Positions 17,933 through 26,772 of a stretch of DNA of 64,000 nt are shown here, piece after piece. Position 1 is the first letter of the stretch, and each line of letters begins with the position of its first letter. Location of the stretch: contig JAUIBA010000009.1 of assembly GCA_030427635.1 (NCBI GenBank), positions 1-64,000 on the forward strand, in the 5' to 3' direction. Both the position numbers and the translations under genes were made by a program. This DNA comes from Bacteroidia bacterium. Lineage in GTDB: Bacteria > Bacteroidota > Bacteroidia > Chitinophagales > Chitinophagaceae. A model generated the notes under the pieces. That model did no database searches. It saw only the letters and a program-made list of their open reading frames with translations, and had not been told where the DNA came from.

Positions 17933-18877
17933 ATGGGTAATAAAGAAGTTTATAAAAAGTTATGTAGCCAGCGCAGGGGTATCCCTGTTTTTTCACAGCC
18001 ATGGTGGCTCGACGCTGTATGTGGTAAATGGGATGTGGTGCTGTCTAAAAAAGGCGACCATATAGCCGGAGCATGGCCTTATCCTATAGAGAAAAAGATA
18101 GGTGTGGGTATGATTCGCACCCCCCGCCTTACCCCCTACCTGGGGCCGCTCGTTTTCTTTCCCCACGACCTCAAGGAAAGTAATATAGATAGCTATGAGC
18201 ATGACACTGTAGCTGATCTCATAAAGCAGTTACCCAGCGTGCCGGTATGGCATCTGGCCCTGCAGCCCGGGCTTAAGCAGGCGGGTATTTTCAAGGCGCA
18301 GAAACTCACATCTCAGGTGCAGCAGACATTCCTGCTGGAGCTTACAGAAGATGAGGAAACCCTTCTTGCCAATATGAAAGATGCTGTGCGTCGCAACATA
18401 CGTATAGCAGAAAGTGAGGTTACTGTTACTAACTCACCGGAGCATCTTAAAGACCTCTATAAATTCCAGAAGAATACACTGGCTAAAAAAGGCAAATCAT
18501 TGTCTTTCTCATACAGAGATATGCAGCGTATCATGGAGGCTGCTCAGGCCAATAATTCCACAGCCCTGTGGGTAGCAAAAACTGCCGATAAGCGCATCCA
18601 GGCCATTGTATGGTCTATATGGGACGATACCACCTGCTACTACTTCATGGGAGCACAAAACCCAGACACCAATAGTTACCGCGCTATGTCGCTGCTGCTG
18701 TGGCATACCATGAAGCTGGCCCGCCAGCGTGGCAATCTTATCTATGACCTTGAGGGTAGTATGGATGAAGGTGTAGAACGTTTCTTCCGCAATTTTGGCG
18801 GAGACAGAGCGCTTTACATTGTGTTGCTGAAAAACAAGTCACTCCTCTGGAAGCTGAAGATGGCAATATTCAAATAG
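17933..18877 (+). CDS. GNAT/FemAB-like acyltransferase
   Basis: 314 aa from ATG 17933. The pattern FSQPWWLDAVCG near the start, LLANMKDAVRRNIRIAE in the middle and a C-terminal YYFMGAQN/LIYDLEGSMDEGVERFFRNFGG fits the CelD/FemAB-like branch of the acetyltransferase superfamily found in polysaccharide and cell-wall loci. No membrane segment or signal was seen. The acceptor is unknown. It lies 19 nt after the permease gene and ends before a strong terminator. Confidence 0.75.
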   Translation: MGNKEVYKKLCSQRRGIPVFSQPWWLDAVCGKWDVVLSKKGDHIAGAWPYPIEKKIGVGMIRTPRLTPYLGPLVFFPHDLKESNIDSYEHDTVADLIKQLPSVPVWHLALQPGLKQAGIFKAQKLTSQVQQTFLLELTEDEETLLANMKDAVRRNIRIAESEVTVTNSPEHLKDLYKFQKNTLAKKGKSLSFSYRDMQRIMEAAQANNSTALWVAKTADKRIQAIVWSIWDDTTCYYFMGAQNPDTNSYRAMSLLLWHTMKLARQRGNLIYDLEGSMDEGVERFFRNFGGDRALYIVLLKNKSLLWKLKMAIFK

Positions 18878-18922
18878 TATATCAGGGTACTGCTGTTATT
18901 ACGGCACCCTTGTTATTCACAC

Positions 18923-18966
18923 AACCGTACCGCATTGCTGTAAAGCACATCGGTACGGTTTTTTTC
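18923..18966 (+). terminator. Rho-independent terminator after the GNAT gene
   Basis: 10-bp stem AACCGTACCG paired with 18951-18960, 18-nt loop, then a run of T. Confidence 0.8.
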
Positions 18967-19100
18967 ACCCCATACATAGGCATGGCTCAGTTAGATAATT
19001 TGGCACTCCTTATAAGTTCTTTTAGCAAAGCTATTTTATATGATATTTGTGTGTAATTTTATCTGAAACACACTTTTCATCACACTTAAAAGGAATATTT

Positions 19101-19640
19101 ATGAAAATAATGAAGAAAGTACTATTGGTAATAGTCATACTCATTGCTATTCCCTTTGTTATTGCACTATTCACAAAGAAAGATTATGCAGTAATCCGGG
19201 AGGTAACAATCAGCAAGCCTAAAAGTGAAGTTTTCGCATACATCAAAATGCTGAGAAATCAGGACAATTTCAGCAAATGGGCGCAGATGGACCCTGCCAT
19301 GAAAAAGAGCTATCGCGGCACAGATGGCACTGTAGGCTTCGTATCGGCATGGGATAGTGATAAAAAAGATGTAGGTGCCGGTGAGCAGGAAATAAAGAAG
19401 ATTACAGAAGGTGAGCGCGTTGATTTTGAGCTCCGCTTCCTCAAGCCTTTTGAGTCTACAGAACAGGCATATATGACCACAGAGAGTGCCTCTGAAAACG
19501 AAACAAAAGTTACATGGGGCTTTAACGGTCACATGGCATATCCTATGAACATTATGATGCTGTTCATGGATTTTGACAAGATGATAGGTGATGACCTGCA
19601 GACAGGTCTCAACAATCTTAAAACCGTAATGGAGAAATAG
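19101..19640 (+). CDS. SRPBCC (START-like) ligand-binding protein
   Basis: 179 aa from ATG 19101, preceded by the purine-rich AAAAGGAAT. An N-terminal membrane anchor (KKVLLVIVILIAIPFVIALF) is followed by a polyketide-cyclase-like fold (ISKPKSEVFAYI, NFSKWAQMDPAMKKSY, later TKVTWGFNGHMAYP). Members bind hydrophobic ligands; this one's ligand is unknown. It stands alone between two terminators. Confidence 0.8.
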   Translation: MKIMKKVLLVIVILIAIPFVIALFTKKDYAVIREVTISKPKSEVFAYIKMLRNQDNFSKWAQMDPAMKKSYRGTDGTVGFVSAWDSDKKDVGAGEQEIKKITEGERVDFELRFLKPFESTEQAYMTTESASENETKVTWGFNGHMAYPMNIMMLFMDFDKMIGDDLQTGLNNLKTVMEK

Positions 19641-19660
19641 GTAACAGAGAAGTATTTATC

Positions 19661-19694
19661 ACGTCCCCGCCGCATAACCGGCGGGGACGTTTTA
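19661..19694. terminator. Bidirectional terminator between SRPBCC gene and mfd
   Basis: 12-bp GC-rich stem (ACGTCCCCGCCG, 19661-19672, with 19679-19690), T-rich on the plus side and A-rich before it. It separates two convergent genes. Confidence 0.8.
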
Positions 19695-19699
19695 TTTTA

Positions 19700-22600
19700 T
19701 CATTTCCCTGCAGGTGCCTCTTCCTTCTTCACCATAGCGTTCAGGAAGTTATAGACGTCTTTCATCTTCTTTATCCTGTCCACCACCAGCAGGAAGTTTT
19801 TGCCTACCTGTTTCAGCCGGGCATGCATGGTGCGCGTTTGTATGTGGTGCAGTATATGGTTAAAGGTGTCTGACTCAAAGTAGGGCGAGTCAGGATTACT
19901 TACAAAGTACAGCCGCATCTGCTCATTCTTCAGTATCAGCTTTTCAAAGCCCAGCTCACAGGCTACCCTGCGGCATTGCAGTGTAGTAAACAACGCCTGC
20001 ACCTGCACCGGTACCGGCCCGAAACGGTCTTTCATTTCTGTGGCAAACTGTTCCAGCTCAGCATCTGTCTCTAAGTCGTCCAGTTGGGTATACAGAGACA
20101 GGCGCTCTGTTATGTTTGTAACATAGTCGTCCGGTATCAGTATTTCCAGGTCTGTATCTATAGTGCAGTCACTTACATAGTCTTTCTTGCGGTCCAGCTC
20201 TTCCTTAAATACATCTTTGAAGTCCGATGTTCTCAGTTCCCGCATGGCCTCCGCCAGTATCTTCTGATACATTTCAAAGCCTATCTCCGCTATAAAACCA
20301 CTCTGTTCGCCTCCCAGCAGGTTACCTGCACCGCGTATGTCCAGGTCACGCATAGCTATCTGAAAGCCACTACCCAGCTCGTTAAACTGTTCCAGTGTTT
20401 CCAGCCGCTTGCGGCTATCTCCCGGCAGCAGGCTCTTGGGGGGCGCTATCAGGTAACAGAATGCCTTTTTATTGCTCCGGCCCACGCGCCCACGTAGCTG
20501 GTGCAGGTCACTCAGGCCAAACTGGTGTGCATTGTTTACGATGATGGTATTGGCATTGGATATGTCCACGCCACTCTCTACAATATTGGTACAGCACAGC
20601 ACATCATATTCCTTCTCTATAAACTTGTACAGTGCCTCCTCCAGCTGGTGTCCTTCCATTTGCCCGTGTGCCATACCTATATTCAGGTCAGGACACAGAT
20701 TGCGCAGCAGGGTCACCATTTCAGGCAGGCTCTGCACCCTGTTGTGTATAAAGAATACCTGCCCGCCCCGCTCTGTTTCATAGTACACGGCATCGCGTAT
20801 TGCATATTCGTCAAACACCAGCACCTCAGTGTGTACCGGCTGCCTGTTGGGCGGCGGTGTATTGATAATGCTCAGGTCGCGCGCATTCATCAGTGAAAAC
20901 TGTAGTGTGCGGGGTATAGGAGTGGCGGTAAGCGTCAGCGTATCCACATTGGCTTTCAGCTCGCGCAGTTTCTCCTTTGAGCCCACACCAAATTTCTGCT
21001 CCTCATCTATGATGAGTATGCCCAGGTCTTTAAACTTTACATCCTTACCCAGCAGGGCATGTGTACCTACTATGATGTCTATCTTCCCATCTTCCAGCCG
21101 CTTCAGTGTCTCCTTTTTCTCTTTGGTAGATTTAAAGCGGTTCACATAATCCACATTACAAGGGAAGTCCTTCAGTCGTTCTTTGAAAGTGTTATAATGC
21201 TGAAAAGCCAGTATGGTGGTAGGTACCAGTATAGCCGCCTGCTTGCTGTCACCTACAGCCTTGAATGCGGCACGCACAGCTATCTCTGTCTTGCCAAAGC
21301 CCACATCACCACACACCAGCCTGTCCATAGGCGCCGGCGATTCCATATCCCGCTTCACATCGGCTGTAGCCTTACTCTGGTCGGGGGTATCTTCGTAAAA
21401 GAAAGATGCCTCCAGCTCCGTCTGCATATAGCTGTCCGGGGTAAATGCAAACCCCTGCGATGCTTTTCGCTTTGCATATAGCTTTATCAGGTCGGCAGCT
21501 ATGTCTTTTACCTGCTTCTTGGTCTTATTCTTCAGCTTTTGCCAGGCATCACTACCCAGCTTATTCATGCGGGGCACCGTGCCTTCCTTGCCCGTATACT
21601 TACTTATCTTATGCAGCGAGTTGATGTTCACATACAGTACATCATTGTCTTTGTACAGTATGCGTATGGCCTCCTGCATGCTGCCATTCACCTCTATCTT
21701 CTGCAGTCCGCTATATACACCCACCCCGTGGTCTATGTGGGTCACATAATCGCCGGGGGTCAGCTCTTTCAGCGCACGCAGGGTCAGTGCTTTCCCGCGG
21801 CTGTAGGCCTGCTTTACATTATACTTGTGATAGCGCTGAAAAATCTGGTGATCAGTATAGCAGATTACTTTCTTGTCATGGTCTATAAACCCTTTACTGA
21901 TGGCCGTAGGTATCGGTACAAACTCTATACCTGCATTCAGGTCGTCAAATATGCTGCGCAGCCTTTCCAGCTGTTTGGGGTTCTCTGCAAATATGTAGGG
22001 AACATACTTGTTGGTAATGCGTCGCTGCAGGTCGCTTATCAGCATATTAAACTGCCGGTTGAATACCGGCTGCTCCTCTGTGGCAAACTGCATGGTGGCA
22101 TCTATGGCATCACCTGTTATCTCTTCTATAGAGTGGTTATACCATTCCAGTAGATGCCTGGCTTTCAGTTTTGCAGCCCAGGTACCATCTGTTTCAAAGT
22201 CGTTTGCAGATATTTCTGTCAGCCAGTCTTCCTCATGGTCCACAGCCACCTGTACCGTTTTTATACGGTCTGGCAGTTCTTCTGCCAGCTTATCCAGCCT
22301 GCTGGTGGTGTAGGTGAAGTCCTTTGCCCATATCATGGTGTTTTCCGGCAGGAAATCCATCAGTGATATCTTTTCCCTGTTTTCCGTCTTCTTCTCCACA
22401 TTGGGCAGGATAGATACCTGCAGCAGCTTACGCTCAGATAGCTGTGTCTCAGGATTAAACAGTCTTATGCTGTCTACCTCAGTGTCAAAAAGTTCTATAC
22501 GGTAGGGGTGTTCATTGCCAAAGGAGTATATATCCAGTATACCGCCACGCATGGCAAACTGCCCGGGCTCATACACAAAGTCTTCCCTTCGGAAACCTAC

Positions 22601-23104
22601 CGATACAAATTTTGCCAGCAGTGCGTTGATGTCCAGATTCTCCCCCACCTTTATACTGATGGTATTGGCGGTAAGCGCGCCAGGGTTTATTACTTTCTCA
22701 AACAGGGCTTCGGGATAGGTTACCAGTACTTTTTTATGTACGCCCTTTGTTCCTTTTGCTGCAAACTTTGTCAGGGCCTCTGTACGCAGCATCACATGAC
22801 TGCTGTTCAGCTCCTGATAGTTACCGCTGCGCTTAAAGGAATCGGGGAAAAAGCAGATGTCCAGCCCTTTGGTAAGATGCTCTATATCGTTATGGAAATA
22901 GGCGGCCTCTTCTTTGTCGTTGAGTATGAATACATGGTTGGCATCAGTGAGTTGCCATAGCGCTGCTGCTGTGAAGTTCAGAGCAGAGCCCCGTAGGTTA
23001 TCCAGATATATTCTCAGCTTATGACCGGGCAAAGCATACCCTGCCGCAATTTGTTTTATGCGGATATCATTCTGATACAAGCCCTGCAGCACCTCCAGAT
23101 TCAT
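19700..23104 (-). CDS. mfd: Transcription-repair coupling factor
   Basis: 1134 aa. Mfd removes stalled RNA polymerase at DNA lesions and recruits UvrA. The order of domains is: UvrB-like N-terminus (YFHNDIEHL, FFPDSFKRSG), an RNA-polymerase-binding CarD-like domain near residue 440-520 (PGDYVTHIDHGVGVYSGLQ), a RecG-like translocase with Walker A GDVGFGKTE near residue 600, DEEQKFGV, TATPIPRTL and QLRGRVGRS, and the C-terminal TRCF domain. Length is normal. A -7 element ends 7 nt before the ATG, implying a near-leaderless mRNA. Confidence 0.97.
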   Translation of the reverse strand: MNLEVLQGLYQNDIRIKQIAAGYALPGHKLRIYLDNLRGSALNFTAAALWQLTDANHVFILNDKEEAAYFHNDIEHLTKGLDICFFPDSFKRSGNYQELNSSHVMLRTEALTKFAAKGTKGVHKKVLVTYPEALFEKVINPGALTANTISIKVGENLDINALLAKFVSVGFRREDFVYEPGQFAMRGGILDIYSFGNEHPYRIELFDTEVDSIRLFNPETQLSERKLLQVSILPNVEKKTENREKISLMDFLPENTMIWAKDFTYTTSRLDKLAEELPDRIKTVQVAVDHEEDWLTEISANDFETDGTWAAKLKARHLLEWYNHSIEEITGDAIDATMQFATEEQPVFNRQFNMLISDLQRRITNKYVPYIFAENPKQLERLRSIFDDLNAGIEFVPIPTAISKGFIDHDKKVICYTDHQIFQRYHKYNVKQAYSRGKALTLRALKELTPGDYVTHIDHGVGVYSGLQKIEVNGSMQEAIRILYKDNDVLYVNINSLHKISKYTGKEGTVPRMNKLGSDAWQKLKNKTKKQVKDIAADLIKLYAKRKASQGFAFTPDSYMQTELEASFFYEDTPDQSKATADVKRDMESPAPMDRLVCGDVGFGKTEIAVRAAFKAVGDSKQAAILVPTTILAFQHYNTFKERLKDFPCNVDYVNRFKSTKEKKETLKRLEDGKIDIIVGTHALLGKDVKFKDLGILIIDEEQKFGVGSKEKLRELKANVDTLTLTATPIPRTLQFSLMNARDLSIINTPPPNRQPVHTEVLVFDEYAIRDAVYYETERGGQVFFIHNRVQSLPEMVTLLRNLCPDLNIGMAHGQMEGHQLEEALYKFIEKEYDVLCCTNIVESGVDISNANTIIVNNAHQFGLSDLHQLRGRVGRSNKKAFCYLIAPPKSLLPGDSRKRLETLEQFNELGSGFQIAMRDLDIRGAGNLLGGEQSGFIAEIGFEMYQKILAEAMRELRTSDFKDVFKEELDRKKDYVSDCTIDTDLEILIPDDYVTNITERLSLYTQLDDLETDAELEQFATEMKDRFGPVPVQVQALFTTLQCRRVACELGFEKLILKNEQMRLYFVSNPDSPYFESDTFNHILHHIQTRTMHARLKQVGKNFLLVVDRIKKMKDVYNFLNAMVKKEEAPAGK

Positions 23105-23111
23105 CGGCGCG

Positions 23112-23119
23112 CAAAGTTA
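23112..23119 (-). promoter_or_regulatory. -7 element (TAACTTTG) of mfd
   Basis: Exact TAnnTTTG on the minus strand; its G lies 7 nt before the mfd start codon, so transcription should begin at or next to the ATG. Confidence 0.6.
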
Positions 23120-23209
23120 TAGGAAAATGCAATGTGGCAGCAATTATCATTACGTAAGCTGTATGCATACGTATATTCATTGCATGTATTATGGGGTGCA
23201 GTGCGCTTT

Positions 23210-23356
23210 TTACCAGGACCTGCCACCCTTTCTGTAGTGATGATGATCGGCCCTGCGGTTGTCGGTTTTATAATGTTTGGAACACGATGCCAGTTGGCAC
23301 AGGGCTATCAGCAGCAGGGATGTAGTGAGTATCTGTATCCGTGTTGTACGTTTCAT
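23210..23356 (-). CDS. Small exported lipoprotein, 48 residues
   Basis: Starts at ATG 23356: a basic start (MKRTTRIQ), hydrophobic core (LLLIALC) and lipobox LASC with the lipidated Cys at residue 25. The mature part is only 24 residues, very basic and His-rich (HHHYRKGGRSW). Small basic lipoproteins of this form are frequent in Bacteroidota and seldom annotated. It lies 105 nt before mfd on the same strand. No function can be proposed. Confidence 0.6.
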   Translation of the reverse strand: MKRTTRIQILTTSLLLIALCQLASCSKHYKTDNRRADHHHYRKGGRSW

Positions 23357-23460
23357 CAGCTATGTTTTTGTAAAGCATACCCGCTTGCGGCCAACAGGTT
23401 TGAGTGGTAGTCAGAAGCAGCAGGCGCTTAAAATTAATAAAATACCCGATTTTACATACA

Positions 23461-23500
23461 ATAACGGCAAGTGACTGTTTTACCGGTCACCTGCCGTTAT
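23461..23500 (-). terminator. Hairpin after the PadR-linked membrane gene
   Basis: Nearly perfect 15-bp stem (ATAACGGCA arm at 23461-23469 with its complement at 23492-23500, one mismatch, then GTGAC/GTCAC). It lies 4 nt past the stop on the minus strand; the T-tract is poor. Confidence 0.6.
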
Positions 23501-23503
23501 CAG

Positions 23504-24610
23504 TTATTTTGCCGATGCCAGCCCGTTATTTTCGGCATGTGCCAGATATAGCTGTATCTGTGTTATGCTGCTCAGTATAGATACATTGGAGTACACATGC
23601 CCCAGATGTTCAGGGTCTGCGGTCAGCAGGGAGTTCTCTATCGGTATCATTTCGGCATTGTGCTGGGAGTTATAGGCTGTTACCGCCTGGTGCAGGCGGG
23701 CTATCAGTTGCAGCCCCTCTCCGTTATGAAAGAAATAGTCGCCCGGTCTGCCTTCCGTCAGTTCATGAACCGGGTCTGTAGCTGCATGCCCTATCGCCAG
23801 CGATTTTATCTGCTCACACAGGGCATTGATACCGGCAGCCTGCTCACTTTGGTGGCTGGTTTGCATTGCCTTCAGCAGTGATTCGCTCTGCATCCAGCTT
23901 TGCACCCTTACATACGTCTGAGACAGGGATGGGCGTGTATTCATCATTGTGAACTGCAGCCCTGTTATACCTATCAGCAGTATAGACATCAGTATTGTGT
24001 TCAGCTTTGTTTCCGGCTGTCTTATTCCGGTAAAGAAGTACACCGGCAGCAGCACAAAGGCAGATAGCCCTATGCCGGTAAACCATAGCATAGATGAGCC
24101 CGGCCAGTGCATTACGGTAAACAGGGTAGCCAGTGAAAACACTATGCCCAGCAGGCAGGCCAGTCCGGTTACCATTCTGTCGCGTGCGTTTTTAGCCTCA
24201 CGCGCCTTCAGTACAAACAGCAGTGGCAGAAACAGCAGGCTGAAGCTAACTATGCCTGCAAAGAGCAGTATGCCGGCCCCCGGCCAGTGGGCCAGTTTAA
24301 ATATAGAGCCGGTAGTAAGTATTGCGGCAGATAGTGCGCCGCTCCCTATCATTACTTTTTTCATTGCATAATAATGTTTGAATGTTAATAAATTGATGGT
24401 TTCCTCCTCCAGCTCACGCATATTGGTCTTATAAAATTGCCGTGCAGTAGCGTGGTAGAGTCGCTCAAAGTCTCCATCCTCTTTGAGCTCCTGCTCCATG
24501 ATGCAGCATATATGATCCAGGAGGTTTAACTGCAGGTCCTCCGTTTCAATGCCACCACGTCTGATGTCATTGAGGATGTAGTCTATCTGTTCATCAGTGA
24601 TGCAATACAT
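23504..24610 (-). CDS. PadR-linked membrane protein with HAAS-like N-terminus
   Basis: 368 aa. Residues 1-75 form a soluble helical domain (ITDEQIDYILNDIRRGGI, then LLDHICCIMEQEL) like the small signalling domains often encoded next to PadR regulators. Six or so membrane helices follow, with two copies of the motif HWPG (KLAHWPGAG and VMHWPGSS) also found in the gliding protein GldL. The C-terminal 130 residues are soluble helices. It begins one nt after the padR-like stop codon, so it is certainly cotranscribed and probably the regulated target. Function is unknown; a GldL role is not supported because GldK/M/N are absent. Confidence 0.7.
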   Translation of the reverse strand: MYCITDEQIDYILNDIRRGGIETEDLQLNLLDHICCIMEQELKEDGDFERLYHATARQFYKTNMRELEEETINLLTFKHYYAMKKVMIGSGALSAAILTTGSIFKLAHWPGAGILLFAGIVSFSLLFLPLLFVLKAREAKNARDRMVTGLACLLGIVFSLATLFTVMHWPGSSMLWFTGIGLSAFVLLPVYFFTGIRQPETKLNTILMSILLIGITGLQFTMMNTRPSLSQTYVRVQSWMQSESLLKAMQTSHQSEQAAGINALCEQIKSLAIGHAATDPVHELTEGRPGDYFFHNGEGLQLIARLHQAVTAYNSQHNAEMIPIENSLLTADPEHLGHVYSNVSILSSITQIQLYLAHAENNGLASAK

Positions 24611-24611
24611 T

Positions 24612-24953
24612 TCAGGCTGTTTTCAGGTCCAGATCCAGCAATATCTTCATCGTGTTCACAAAGTCTGCAAATTCACTCAGCTTCTCCTGGCTGCGGCTTT
24701 TCCCCGCAGGGCTCAGGCTGTAGTATTTGCGCACACGCTTGCCTATATATTCTATCTGGGTGGTCACCAGGCCCTCCTGCTCCAGTGCGTGCAGGGTAGG
24801 GTACAGCGCTCCTTCGGTCAGTTGTATCCTGTCCGCGGTCATTTCTTTTACTTTCTGGGTTATCTCATAGCCATACATCTTGCTGTTATCAGCCAGCAGT
24901 TTCAGTAATATGGTTTTGAGTGTACCTTTTATGAGTTCTGAAGAAAATATCAT
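24612..24953 (-). CDS. PadR family transcriptional regulator
   Basis: 113 aa from ATG 24953 (MIFSSELIKGTLKT). The winged-helix core with YGYEITQKVKEMT, LTEGALYPTLHALEQEGLV and RKYYSLSPAGK is typical of short PadR repressors, which bind small molecules and often control membrane proteins. It heads a two-gene operon with the HWPG membrane protein. A -7 element lies 20 nt upstream, and TAAGAC/GTCTTA half-sites flank that element at 24968-24973 and about 25003-25009, a possible operator. Confidence 0.88.
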   Translation of the reverse strand: MIFSSELIKGTLKTILLKLLADNSKMYGYEITQKVKEMTADRIQLTEGALYPTLHALEQEGLVTTQIEYIGKRVRKYYSLSPAGKSRSQEKLSEFADFVNTMKILLDLDLKTA

Positions 24954-24973
24954 CTTTTTCGTTTTGCCTAAGA

Positions 24974-24981
24974 CAAAGATA
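24974..24981 (-). promoter_or_regulatory. -7 element (TATCTTTG) of the padR operon
   Basis: Exact TAnnTTTG match 20 nt before the start codon of the PadR gene. Confidence 0.6.
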
Positions 24982-25151
24982 CATAAGAAACCAATGCATT
25001 TACGTCTTACATAATGAATATTATTTTTTACATACCGTATCAGCCTGATAAACACATAATATTTCAGTATTTCAGGTATATGGGCTGTATGTCGCCGATT
25101 TTAAAGTGATAAAAAACTTCCATGTTAGCAGCTTGCTGCATATAAATGTTG

Positions 25152-25159
25152 TACCTTCG
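25152..25159 (+). promoter_or_regulatory. -7-like element (TACCTTCG) of tig
   Basis: Seven of eight positions match TAnnTTTG; a TTG at 25133-25135 lies 16 nt upstream. This gives a leader of about 70 nt before tig. Confidence 0.45.
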
Positions 25160-25234
25160 CACACTTTTTAAGCAGTTATCTGCGGCCCTTTACGGGGTTT
25201 TACATTTTAATATAAAAACAAAACAGAAGGAACT

Positions 25235-26608
25235 ATGGCTACTGTAACGCGTGAGAACATCGGTACGTTGCACGATACAATAACAGTGAAGCTCTCTAAA
25301 GAAGACTACATGCCTTCATTTGAGAAGAGTCTGAAACAATATGCTAAGAATGCCAATGTGCCTGGCTTCAGAAAAGGCATGGTACCTACAGGCATGGTAC
25401 GCAAAATGTATGGCCAGTCAGTGTTTAATGAAGAAGTAATTCGTGTGGCCAGCCGCCAGCTCGAAGACTATATGAAGAATGAGCGCATGGCTATTTTCGC
25501 ACAGCCTATGCTCATGCCCAATGGCGAAACACGCCTGGATATGAACGCTCCTGCTGAAGTTGATTTCAAATTTGAAGTAGGCATCAAGCCAGAGTTTGAT
25601 GTTGCTTCCGTTATCAGCGGCGCCAGCCTTACCCGTTACCGCATTCAGGTAGCAGACAGCATGCTGCAGGACGAGACTGAGCGTATCAAACGCCGTTATG
25701 GTAAAGTAGACGAGCAGACAGAAGTATCAGCGCCCGATAACATTATCTATTCTACATACGAGCCCTGCGATGCTGATGGCAACGTAACAGGCGCAAAGAT
25801 TGACGATACTGAAGAGCTGAGCAAAATGCCTGCTAAGCTGCAGGAAATGCTCATGGGCAAAAATCCTGAGTTCAGCGTGGTTATCCGTCCTGCCGATATC
25901 TGTACAGAAGAAGAGCTGGCATCTTTCCTGAAAGATCCGCTGAAGGCTGGTGCAGAAGCTGCAGAAAATCATTACAAACTCACCATCACTAAAGTAGGTC
26001 ATCTTATACCTGCCGAGATGAATGCAGAACTGTTCGAAAAAGTATTCCCTAACAAGGACATTACTACCGAAGAAGCATTCACAGCACGCCTTGGCGAAGA
26101 GCTGCAGGGTGAGTACAACCGTATAGCTGGTGAGCGTCTGCAGAACGAAATGTTCGAGCTGCTGGTACACAACGTAGCTATAGAGCTACCAGTAGACTTC
26201 CTGAAGCGTTGGATGCGCGAAGGTGGCGAAAAACCAAAGACTGCTGAAGAAGTAGAAGCAGAGTTTGGCGGCTTTGATCATCAGCTGCGCTGGCAGCTCA
26301 TCAGCGACAAGCTGCTGGGAGAAAACAACATCAACGTTACCCTTGATGAGGTGAAAGCCGACATCAAAGCACGCGTACTGGCTTACTTTGGCCTCGGTCC
26401 CGATCAGGAAGACGAAGCGCCATGGATGGACAGCTATATGGAGAAAATCTCCAAAGACGAGAAAATGGTGGACGAAACTTACCGCCGCCTGCTTTTCGCA
26501 AAGCTCTTCACATTCCTGGAAACACAGTTCTCTATTGCAGAGACAGACATCACAGAAGAGGAGTTCTTCAAGCTGGCCGATGCACACGCTACGCATCACC
26601 ACCACTAG
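25235..26608 (+). CDS. tig: Trigger factor (ribosome-associated chaperone)
   Basis: 457 aa. Trigger factor binds nascent chains at the ribosome exit tunnel. The ribosome-binding signature is intact near residue 45 (NANVPGFRKGMVP). The central PPIase-like region is divergent and lacks the usual FKBP pattern, as in other Bacteroidota. The C-terminal substrate arms end in a natural His-rich tail (HATHHHH). An AGAAGGA ribosome-binding site precedes the ATG. A terminator follows 24 nt after the stop. Confidence 0.95.
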   Translation: MATVTRENIGTLHDTITVKLSKEDYMPSFEKSLKQYAKNANVPGFRKGMVPTGMVRKMYGQSVFNEEVIRVASRQLEDYMKNERMAIFAQPMLMPNGETRLDMNAPAEVDFKFEVGIKPEFDVASVISGASLTRYRIQVADSMLQDETERIKRRYGKVDEQTEVSAPDNIIYSTYEPCDADGNVTGAKIDDTEELSKMPAKLQEMLMGKNPEFSVVIRPADICTEEELASFLKDPLKAGAEAAENHYKLTITKVGHLIPAEMNAELFEKVFPNKDITTEEAFTARLGEELQGEYNRIAGERLQNEMFELLVHNVAIELPVDFLKRWMREGGEKPKTAEEVEAEFGGFDHQLRWQLISDKLLGENNINVTLDEVKADIKARVLAYFGLGPDQEDEAPWMDSYMEKISKDEKMVDETYRRLLFAKLFTFLETQFSIAETDITEEEFFKLADAHATHHHH

Positions 26609-26632
26609 TAGTACAATAACAGCATATCATAG

Positions 26633-26663
26633 AAAAGACCACCTGTATGGGTGGTCTTTTTTT
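26633..26663 (+). terminator. Rho-independent terminator of tig
   Basis: 11-bp stem AAAAGACCACC with complement 26650-26660, 6-nt loop, seven T residues. Confidence 0.85.
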
Positions 26664-26674
26664 GTGATGGTTCG

Positions 26675-26727
26675 GGCGTTTGCAACGTCACTCCTCAACA
26701 TCATTTACAAGCCGCCAGACAAAAAAT
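26675..26727. repeat. Direct repeat, left copy
   Basis: About 53 bp matching 28094-28146 with roughly 85 percent identity by eye; shared core CAACATCATTTACAA. The copies lie on either side of the AraC/DUF1398 pair. The first 15 bp of the right copy form a palindrome, which is degenerate here. Confidence 0.6.
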
Positions 26728-26772
26728 GAATACCCTTGCCGTAATTTTACAGAAGCCGCTTACAGGCAAAAA

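Noticed and set aside
21539-22153. Plus-strand open frame of 204 codons
   Set aside because: It lies fully inside mfd on the other strand; no motif or start signal.
23504-24610. Annotation as the gliding motility protein GldL
   Set aside because: Only the HWPG motif is shared; size, N-terminal domain and PadR context differ and GldK, GldM, GldN are absent.
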